A stretch of 11,135 nucleotides of DNA, taken from positions 1 to 11,135 of the forward strand of contig DATJYN010000161.1 of assembly GCA_035499575.1 (NCBI GenBank), in the 5' to 3' direction. The stretch comes from RBG-16-66-20 sp035499575. Its GTDB lineage: Bacteria; Pseudomonadota; Gammaproteobacteria; Burkholderiales; SG8-39. Of the stretch, positions 1-5,388 are shown one piece after another (the first letter of the stretch is position 1; the number at the start of each line of letters is the position of its first letter). The position numbers and the translations under genes were made by a program. Under the pieces are notes generated by a model. That model was given only the letters and a program-made list of their open reading frames with translations. It did no database searches and was not told the DNA's origin.

Positions 1-183
1 GCGCGCGATGCGCTCGCGCGGCAGGAGCTGGCCGCGCTTGTCGAACAGCGGCTTGGCCTTCTCGGATTCCTTGCGGGTCCTGTCCTCGAGCATTCTCAGT
101 TTCCCGATCAACTCGAGCATGCGCAGCCGGTTGGCCTGGAAAACCTCCGAATTGGGATCGAGCTTCGACAGTATCTGCGGCAT
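1..183 (-). CDS. Acyl-CoA carboxylase, carboxyltransferase (beta) subunit, N-terminal fragment
   Basis: Only the first 61 codons are present; the gene continues past the left edge. The protein begins MPQILSKLDPNSEVFQANR, goes through a charged helical stretch, and reaches a RGQLLPRERI segment at about residues 50-59. This is the usual N-terminus of carboxyltransferase beta subunits of biotin-dependent acyl-CoA carboxylases (methylcrotonyl-, geranyl- and propionyl-CoA type), which move the carboxyl group from carboxybiotin to an acyl-CoA in the cytoplasm. The catalytic crotonase-like domains lie outside the window, so the substrate cannot be told. The ATG overlaps the stop of the upstream SDR gene by one base (TAATG), and a GAAGGTG-like ribosome site sits about 8 bases upstream, so the two genes are probably translationally coupled. 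With an SDR as partner, branched-chain or isoprenoid acyl-CoA breakdown is plausible, but this is inference. Confidence 0.75.
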   Translation of the reverse strand, partial: MPQILSKLDPNSEVFQANRLRMLELIGKLRMLEDRTRKESEKAKPLFDKRGQLLPRERIAR

Positions 184-1040
184 TACTGGAGCACCTTCGG
201 TTTCGAAGCAAGGTGGAACCCGTCGAACGCCGTCGTCGGCTGGGTGTTGGCATTTTTCCGCTTTGCGTTCGGCACCGCGCCGTCCACCCGCAGGCATGAC
301 CCGGATATGAAAGCGGCGGCGGGCGAGAGCAGAAAGCAGATAGCGGCGGAGATTTCGGACTCGGTGCCGAGCCGCCCGAGCGGCACCTGCTTCGGCAGCG
401 ATCGGATGTGTTCCTTCATTTCCGCCGGATAGTTGTCGAGGCCGCTGGAGGCGATCCAACCCGGCGCCACCGCGTTGACGCGTACCGGCGCCCATTCGAA
501 TGCTGCGGTCTCGGTGAAGTTGAGCATGCCGGCGCGCGCCGCGCCCGAGTGGCCCATGGTCGGCATGCCCTGCCACATGTCGGCGATGATGTTGACGATC
601 GCGCCCGCGCCCGCCTGCTTCATCCACTGCGTGTAGCACTCGCGCGCCATCAGGAAGCCGCCCGTGAGGTTGGTGCGCACCACTGCATCCCAACCCTTGG
701 CCGAAATGGATTCCAGCGGCGCGGCAAACTGGCCGCCGGCGTTGTTGACCAGCGCGTCGACGCGGCCGAAGTCGGCGAGAATCGCCTTCACCGTGCTTTT
801 GACTGTTTCCTCTTCACGAATGTCGCACGCATAGCAATTCGCTTCGCCGCCGGCTCTCGCGATTTCCTCTTGCGTGGAGGTGAGTTTTTCAAGCTTCCTG
901 CCAATCAAGGCGACCTTGGCGCCGAGGGAGGCCAGTTCATGGGCATTGCAGCGCCCGATGCCGGAACCGCCGCCGGTGACGATCGCCACCTGGCCGGCGA
1001 AGAGCTTCTCGCGAAATACCGATTGAAAGGAAGAATGCAT
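183..1040 (-). CDS. SDR-family oxidoreductase, PECR/AtuG-like, with atypical active site
   Basis: A 285-residue short-chain dehydrogenase/reductase. It has a Rossmann fold with a TGGGSGIG cofactor loop (residues 22-29), an Arg after the second strand (R48) favouring NADP(H), D73, NNAG (99-102) and the helix Asn (N124). The usual Ser/Tyr/Lys residues are missing: where YxxxK is expected the protein has HSGAARAG (164-171), with Ser at the Tyr position and Arg at the Lys position. From memory, human peroxisomal trans-2-enoyl-CoA reductase (PECR) carries the same segment, and bacterial AtuG-type SDRs of citronellol catabolism look alike, including a C-terminal tail after the RVDGAVPNA segment. 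An enoyl-CoA/acyl-CoA substrate is therefore more likely than a simple alcohol. It is first in a minus-strand unit and overlaps the carboxylase gene by one base. The ATG start fits the family, which begins shortly before the FAGQVAIVTG strand. The family call is firm; the substrate is not known. Confidence 0.85.
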   Translation of the reverse strand: MHSSFQSVFREKLFAGQVAIVTGGGSGIGRCNAHELASLGAKVALIGRKLEKLTSTQEEIARAGGEANCYACDIREEETVKSTVKAILADFGRVDALVNNAGGQFAAPLESISAKGWDAVVRTNLTGGFLMARECYTQWMKQAGAGAIVNIIADMWQGMPTMGHSGAARAGMLNFTETAAFEWAPVRVNAVAPGWIASSGLDNYPAEMKEHIRSLPKQVPLGRLGTESEISAAICFLLSPAAAFISGSCLRVDGAVPNAKRKNANTQPTTAFDGFHLASKPKVLQ

Positions 1041-1098
1041 CCGCTTTTTGAGTGTCGTTCAACCAGGGTTCAGTGTAAAGTTTCCGCTCCCCGATCGC
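1041..1098. promoter_or_regulatory. Short divergent intergenic region, possible weak promoter for the SDR gene
   Basis: These 58 bases separate the SDR start from the preferred ATG of the amidohydrolase, so promoters for both directions must lie here or inside the genes. On the minus strand there is a TTTACA box (plus-strand 1074-1079), then a 17-base spacer, then GACACT (1051-1056). This is a fair -35 with a poor -10, and it would start transcription only a few bases from the SDR ATG. I see no convincing plus-strand promoter. The boxes are seen; promoter activity is a guess. Confidence 0.25.
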
Positions 1099-2322
1099 AT
1101 GCTGAGTATCAATTCCGGCCGCTTGTGGCAGTCGCTGATGGAGCTGGCGCAGATCGGCGCCACCGCCAAGGGCGGCGTGCGCCGCCTGACGCTGAGCGAG
1201 GAGGACCGGCGCGGGCGCGACCGGTTCGTCGCCTGGTGCAGGGAAGCCGGCCTGCGCGTCGAGGTGGACGGGATCGGCAACATCTTCGCCCGCAGGGAAG
1301 GAACCGACCGGAATGCGCTGCCGGTCGCCATGGGCAGCCACCTCGATTCGCAGCCCTCGGGTGGCAAATTCGACGGCGCCTACGGCGTCATGGCGGGCCT
1401 CGAGGTCGTGCGCACGCTAAACGACGCCGGTTTCCGCACGCGCTCGCCGATCGAAATCGCGGCCTGGACCAACGAGGAAGGCTCTCGCTTTGTACCCACG
1501 CTAATGGGCTCCGGGGTTTTTTCCCGAGTTTTTTCCCTGGAAAGCATTTTAGAAAATAAAGATATCGATGGCGTTAGCGTGCGGGACGCCTTGAACCGGA
1601 TTGGCTATGCCGGCACGGCGAAGCCGCATAAGCTGGACGCGTACTTCGAGGCGCATATCGAGCAGGGCCCGGTGCTGGAAGACACGAAGACCACCATCGG
1701 CGTGGTGCTGGGCGCGCTCGGCCAGCGCTGGTTCGACGTCGGCATTGCCGGCCAGGACTCGCATGCGGGCCCGACGCCCATGGAAACGCGCAAGGACGCG
1801 CTGCTCGCCGCCAGCCGCCTCGTGATCGAGGTCAATCGCATCGCCAATACTTTCCCGGACTACGCGCGCGGCACCGTCGGCCACATGATGGTGAAGCCCA
1901 ACTCCCGCAATGTGGTACCCGGCGCCGTTAGCATGACGGTGGATCTCAGGAACGCAAAGGATTCCACGCTCGCGGCCATGGCCCTGGACCTTGAAAAAAC
2001 CGTCAGGGAAATAGCACAGCAGACGCGCACTTCGATCACCCTGAAGGAAGTCGTCTACTTTCCGCCGAGCGAGTTCGCGGCGGACCTCGTCGCCAGCGTG
2101 CGCGAAGGCTCGCGGACCTTCGGCTATTCGCACCGCGACATGGTCAGCGGTGCGGCGCACGACGCGGTCTACATGGCGCGCATTGCGCCGACGGCGATGG
2201 TGTTCGTGCCCTGCGAAGGCGGCATCAGCCACAACGAGATCGAAAACGCCCGGCCCGAGGACATCGCCGCCGGCTGCAACGTGCTGCTGCATGCCGTGCT
2301 GCAACGCGCCGGTACCGCCTGA
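1099..2322 (+). CDS. M20-family Zn-dependent amidohydrolase (N-carbamoyl-amino acid hydrolase / allantoate amidohydrolase type)
   Basis: A 407-residue cytosolic amidohydrolase of the HyuC/AmaB/AllC group, which cleaves N-carbamoyl amino acids, N-carbamoyl-beta-alanine or allantoate using two metal ions. The metal ligands of the family are all visible: H81 in GSHLDSQ, D92 in KFDGAYG, the Glu pair E126-E127 in TNEEGSRF, H186 in EAHIEQGP and H378 in GISHNEIE. The AGQDSHAGPTPM stretch belongs to the dimerisation/lid domain. I chose the ATG at 1099 because homologues begin with this xLSINSGRLWxSLMELA pattern; a TTG at 1048 in the same frame would add 17 residues unlike the family. No strong ribosome site precedes either start. 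No hydantoinase, allantoinase or dihydropyrimidine gene lies in view, so the substrate is open. Residues about 139-160 are encoded by an unusually AT-rich patch (see the repeat at 1516-1537), yet the reading frame and family spacing are kept. Confidence 0.88.
   Translation: MLSINSGRLWQSLMELAQIGATAKGGVRRLTLSEEDRRGRDRFVAWCREAGLRVEVDGIGNIFARREGTDRNALPVAMGSHLDSQPSGGKFDGAYGVMAGLEVVRTLNDAGFRTRSPIEIAAWTNEEGSRFVPTLMGSGVFSRVFSLESILENKDIDGVSVRDALNRIGYAGTAKPHKLDAYFEAHIEQGPVLEDTKTTIGVVLGALGQRWFDVGIAGQDSHAGPTPMETRKDALLAASRLVIEVNRIANTFPDYARGTVGHMMVKPNSRNVVPGAVSMTVDLRNAKDSTLAAMALDLEKTVREIAQQTRTSITLKEVVYFPPSEFAADLVASVREGSRTFGYSHRDMVSGAAHDAVYMARIAPTAMVFVPCEGGISHNEIENARPEDIAAGCNVLLHAVLQRAGTA
1516..1537. repeat. 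Twelve-base-period direct repeat with two T6 runs inside the amidohydrolase gene
   Basis: GTTTTTTCCC occurs at 1516-1525 and again at 1528-1537, separated by GA, giving two copies of Val-Phe-Ser in the protein. It sits at the edge of an AT-rich patch (about 1516-1565) in an otherwise GC-rich gene. The protein still aligns by eye with the family pattern at this point, so it does not look like an insertion. The T6 runs are natural candidates for slippage by polymerase or for sequencing indels. Confidence 0.6.
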
Positions 2323-2335
2323 GCGCGGCGCCGGC
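2308..2335. terminator. Possible bidirectional hairpin between convergent genes
   Basis: GCCGGTACCGC (2308-2318) can pair with GCGGCGCCGGC (2325-2335) around a six-base loop. This gives five pairs, one G-U, one A-C mismatch and four more pairs. The amidohydrolase stop codon lies at the loop edge. On the plus strand the stem is followed by AATTT; on the minus strand no T-run follows. The opposing channel gene ends only 18 bases from the amidohydrolase stop, so a shared terminator here would make sense. The stem is seen; terminator function is inferred. Confidence 0.35.
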
Positions 2336-2340
2336 AATTT

Positions 2341-4200
2341 CTAGGCGGGCGACTTGACCAGGATGTGCGTGCCGTCGGCAAAATGCAAATCCATTTTCTT
2401 CAGCGCGGCCTCGATGCGCTTAAGCGCGTTGGCGCGCACGTCGAACTGCTTGCCGGGCGGGCTGCGAAATTTACAGCGGAACACTTTCACGCCGGGGTCG
2501 ATGCGGTAGAGCTTGCCTTTCAGCGCTTCGAGCATCATCGGCCCGATCGCCGGATCGGCTTTCATGTCCTCGCCCACTTTCTTGATCATCTTGCGAATGG
2601 CCTCGCTTTCCACCTCGATCGGCAGCGGCAGGTTGAATTTGTCGATCACCCAGTCGCGCGAAGTGTTGCGCACGGTGCCGAGCGCCCCGTAAGGCACGAA
2701 GTGCAGCGGGCCGTTGTGGTGGCGTAGCGCGACCGAGCGCAGCGTGATGCGCTCGACATTGCCCTTGGTGTTGCCGCTGCCTTCGATGTATTCGCCGACG
2801 CGGAAGGCGTCCTCGGCTAGGAAGAAGACGCCGGCGATGACGTCGCGTACCAGCGCCTGGGCGCCGAAACCGAGCGCGATGCCCAGCACGCCGGCGCCGG
2901 CCAGCAGCGGCGTGATTTCGATGCCGAGCGCCCAGAGCGAGGACAGCACCAGCAGCACCACCAGCAGCACCGCGGTGGTGACGCGCAGCAGCGGCAGCAG
3001 CGTCAGCAGCCGCGAGCTCGCATCGGGCGGCTCGTGGGGGTTCACCGGGCCGATGTGAGCGAGGCGCTGGTCGACCACGCTGCGGATCGCAATCCAGACG
3101 CCGTGCGCCAGCAGCGCGAGCACCGCGACGCCGAGCAGGCGCAGGCCGATGCGTACCCAGGGGCTGGCGCTCTCGGCGAGCGAGGACAGCGGCGTGTCGA
3201 GCGCGAGCGCCGCGGCGCCAATGCCGGCCAACGCCACCACGAAGCGCGCCAGCGACAGCACGATCGCCGGCAGCGCCCCGCCGTCCGCGTCCTGGCCGGG
3301 CTGCGCATCGTCGCTCCTCCAGTAGAAGTAAACCATTTCGCGCAGGCCGATCTGCAGCGCGATGACGATCGCGAAGATCGCCGTGACTGCGGCGGCGCGC
3401 TCGTTCAGAAGCCAGACGCCGTAGCTCGCTGCGACCAGCAGCGCCAGCGGAAACGAGCGCGGAAACAGCGGCGCGTGCGCGGAACGAGCGCCGGCGCGCG
3501 CGGCGGGCCCGCCAAAAAAGGCGAACGCGCCGACAAACAGCAAAGCGGCTGCCCCGGTATAGGCGGCGAGGTGCAACGCGCCGGCGAAATGGAGCGCGTG
3601 GGCGTGCCCGGATTCGATGATCGGGGGCAGGAAACTGCCGGCTGCGAGCAGGAACATCGTCGCCAGCAGCGCCGCGGCGAGCCAGCGGGCTTTTCGCGGT
3701 GCGACCGGTACCAGCCTGCGCTGCGGCCGCCCCGGCGCGATGACCACGGATATTGAAATCCAGGACAGGCGCAGCACCAGCAGCATCACCGTTGCGACGA
3801 CCACCAGCTCATGCACTCGCGGCGGCCAGTTGAAGGCGGCGGAGGTGCCCAGTACTGCGGCGGTGAACAGCAGCAGGCCGGAGACACGCAGCAGCAGATG
3901 CTTCAGGCCCAGGCGCAGCGCCTGCAACGGCGTTTGCGCGGGGGTCGCCAGCAGCGCGCGCAGTGGCGAATAGGCGTAGGTCCAGTACAGCCATTCCACC
4001 GCGACGCCGATGAACAGCAGGATCACGAGGTAGGTCGCACCGCGCACGCCCATGCCGCTCATCAGGGTCGCGTGCGCGGCTTCCGCGGACGAGCGCGCTT
4101 CTTCCGGCGCGCGGGCGAGGTCCAGCGTCAAAGCTTCCAGGCGGAGTTTGGCGGTCGCGAGCAGCTCGAGCGACCAGCCGGCCATGCTCTGGTCGCTCAC
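2341..4200 (-). CDS. MscS-family mechanosensitive ion channel, large multi-helix type
   Basis: A 619-residue inner-membrane protein with about 11 hydrophobic helices (near residues 55-74, 102-123, 131-153, 171-193, 203-229, 250-265, 270-293, 309-334, 349-374, 402-425 and 429-462) and a C-terminal MscS domain. The pore-helix signature is clear at about 433-471, running from AGAGVLGIALGFGAQAL to FRVGEYIE, followed by the beta domain with VERITLRSVALRHHNGP and a cytoplasmic alpha/beta domain to the end. MscS channels open under membrane tension to release solutes. Positive loops put the first ~55 residues outside and the C-terminus inside, as in MscS; no cleavable signal peptide is seen. The start is GTG at 4200, overlapping the stop of the upstream ferredoxin gene (GTGA), with GGAG (4209-4212) eight bases before it. 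An ATG at 4242 in frame would overlap the upstream gene by about 46 bases and add an arginine-rich tail, so I rejected it. The tight coupling suggests the two proteins work together; gating by the partner is inference. Confidence 0.88.
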   Translation of the reverse strand: MSDQSMAGWSLELLATAKLRLEALTLDLARAPEEARSSAEAAHATLMSGMGVRGATYLVILLFIGVAVEWLYWTYAYSPLRALLATPAQTPLQALRLGLKHLLLRVSGLLLFTAAVLGTSAAFNWPPRVHELVVVATVMLLVLRLSWISISVVIAPGRPQRRLVPVAPRKARWLAAALLATMFLLAAGSFLPPIIESGHAHALHFAGALHLAAYTGAAALLFVGAFAFFGGPAARAGARSAHAPLFPRSFPLALLVAASYGVWLLNERAAAVTAIFAIVIALQIGLREMVYFYWRSDDAQPGQDADGGALPAIVLSLARFVVALAGIGAAALALDTPLSSLAESASPWVRIGLRLLGVAVLALLAHGVWIAIRSVVDQRLAHIGPVNPHEPPDASSRLLTLLPLLRVTTAVLLVVLLVLSSLWALGIEITPLLAGAGVLGIALGFGAQALVRDVIAGVFFLAEDAFRVGEYIEGSGNTKGNVERITLRSVALRHHNGPLHFVPYGALGTVRNTSRDWVIDKFNLPLPIEVESEAIRKMIKKVGEDMKADPAIGPMMLEALKGKLYRIDPGVKVFRCKFRSPPGKQFDVRANALKRIEAALKKMDLHFADGTHILVKSPA

Positions 4201-5324
4201 GTGGCGGACTCCGTCGCGGCGGCGGTGGGCTCGGCGACCCATTCCAGCGGCGCGCGCGCCGCGGAGGCATCGGCATACGCGGGCAGCAGGCGCGTGACTT
4301 GGACGCCCTCGCCCAGTACCTGCGCCTGGCAGGCGAGGCGTTCGCCGGGGCCGGCCTGCACGCGCGCGAGTGTGTCGCGCTCGAGATCCTCAGGCGCCGA
4401 CAGCAGGTCCGCGCCCGCATCGATGCGCACGCGGCAAGTGCCGCAGCGCCCGCGCCCGGAGCAGACGTGCGCGTGCGGCACGTCGTTCAACCGGCTCAAT
4501 TCCAGGATCGACAACCCATAGCGTCCATGCGCCCGCGCGCCGCCATCGTAGGCGACCGTCACCGGCTTCAGGCGGTGGCGCAGGATGCGCGCGGCAAGGA
4601 TCGCGAACGCGACGGCCACGGCTGCTGCGTAGGCATAGATCGCCCGCGACTGGAGCTCCCCCAGCTCGCGCGTCGCCTGGGCGATGCGGCCGACGTTCTC
4701 GAGGATCATGTCGCGCCAGGCCGGGTCCGACGACAGCCTGTCCAGCACTTCCTGCCCGGACTGCGCGAAACCGAGCAGCGCCAGGATTGGCACCGCGAAC
4801 AGCACCGGCAGCACCAGGCCGCCGATGCGGCGCCAGACGGGTTTCAACACCAGCCAGGAATACAGTCCGATCGCGCCGTGCATCCATACGACGACGACGA
4901 CGAACAGCTGCAGGAAAGCGTAGAACGGGGCGAAGCTCCAGTACACCGCCTGGATCTGGCCGTAGTTGTCGGCGAAGCCGGGCGCGACGGCAATGGCGGT
5001 GGCCAGCGCGATGACGTGGGCGATCAGCAGCGGCGGCGTCAACAGGCCAAGCGACAACTGCGCCACGTCGGTGGCGCTTAGCACGAGCGAGCGGCGCGCC
5101 GCAACCGCGTACAGCCCGAGCGAGAGATGGATCGCCGCGGCCGCCACGAGCAGCCACTTCGCGGCCCCTCGCGTCCAGGGCGCGGTGAGCGTGGCGCGCC
5201 AAGCCTCCATTTCCGCCAGCGAGTGCAGGCCGATGGCGAGGTTGGCCAGGTGGCAGGTTACAAATGTGAGCAAGACCAGGCCCGACACCAGCCTCACGTT
5301 GCGAACCAGGCTCCCCCCGCGCAT
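4197..5324 (-). CDS. Six-helix diheme-b-like membrane anchor fused to a 2Fe-2S ferredoxin domain
   Basis: A 375-residue membrane protein. Six helices (about 12-34, 54-76, 86-113, 134-158, 168-187 and 228-248) precede a cytoplasmic plant-type 2Fe-2S domain (about 253-345) whose four ligands are C288, C294, C297 (CSGRGRCGTC) and C332. Helices 1-4 each carry a His in the membrane: H25, H66, H103 and H149. This is the pattern expected for two b-hemes, as in succinate dehydrogenase-like anchors. From memory this arrangement is the input half of class III adenylate cyclases such as Sinorhizobium meliloti CyaC, described as having a quinone-responsive diheme anchor; here no cyclase domain follows. 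The next gene, overlapping by four bases, is an MscS channel. The ATG at 5324 lies only seven bases from a perfect TATAAT, so the message may be leaderless; alternatively translation starts at the GTG for residue 10, with a GGGGGGAG tract 13 bases upstream of it. Heme, cluster and quinone binding are inferred from residues. Confidence 0.82.
   Translation of the reverse strand: MRGGSLVRNVRLVSGLVLLTFVTCHLANLAIGLHSLAEMEAWRATLTAPWTRGAAKWLLVAAAAIHLSLGLYAVAARRSLVLSATDVAQLSLGLLTPPLLIAHVIALATAIAVAPGFADNYGQIQAVYWSFAPFYAFLQLFVVVVVWMHGAIGLYSWLVLKPVWRRIGGLVLPVLFAVPILALLGFAQSGQEVLDRLSSDPAWRDMILENVGRIAQATRELGELQSRAIYAYAAAVAVAFAILAARILRHRLKPVTVAYDGGARAHGRYGLSILELSRLNDVPHAHVCSGRGRCGTCRVRIDAGADLLSAPEDLERDTLARVQAGPGERLACQAQVLGEGVQVTRLLPAYADASAARAPLEWVAEPTAAATESAT
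4209..4212 (-). promoter_or_regulatory. Ribosome binding site that fixes the GTG start of the MscS gene
   Basis: GGAG on the minus strand lies eight bases before the GTG at 4200, inside the end of the ferredoxin gene. It supports the GTGA-overlap start over the ATG at 4242 and suggests translational coupling. Confidence 0.55.
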
Positions 5325-5388
5325 GCCGGGGATTATAGGCTTGGACTAAAATCCGCCTTCCCTCCCGAGGAAGCTCCAGTTTCACGAC
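5325..5388. promoter_or_regulatory. Divergent promoter region between the ferredoxin-MscS unit and the beta-oxidation operon
   Basis: This 64-bp gap must serve both directions. On the minus strand there is a perfect TATAAT (plus-strand 5332-5337) seven bases before the ferredoxin-gene ATG; the expected -35 position has no good TTGACA. On the plus strand there is TAAAAT (5347-5352), a common -10 form in betaproteobacteria, also with a weak -35, and a GAGGAAG (5367-5373) about 15 bases before the ACAD ATG. The two -10 boxes lie only nine bases apart, so the two promoters overlap and may compete or share a regulator. I see no clear operator palindrome. The boxes are seen; activity is inferred. 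Confidence 0.5.

Noticed and set aside
1048..1098. TTG start at 1048 for the amidohydrolase, adding 17 residues
   Set aside because: The added residues do not look like the family N-terminus, and the start would lie 8 bases from the divergent SDR start. The ATG at 1099 matches the expected beginning.
408..1559. 383-codon plus-strand open frame antisense to the SDR gene
   Set aside because: It runs antisense through the SDR and then out of frame through the amidohydrolase. His/Arg/Ala-rich composition and no motifs mark it as a shadow.
4200..4242. ATG at 4242 as start of the MscS channel
   Set aside because: It would overlap the ferredoxin gene by about 46 bases and add an Arg/His-rich tail. 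The GTG at 4200 has a GGAG eight bases upstream and a classic 4-nt stop/start overlap.
2341..5324. Search for an adenylate cyclase catalytic domain belonging to the diheme/ferredoxin protein
   Set aside because: I read the downstream frames and saw only the MscS protein; no cyclase-like metal-binding Asp pair or dimer-interface motif was apparent.
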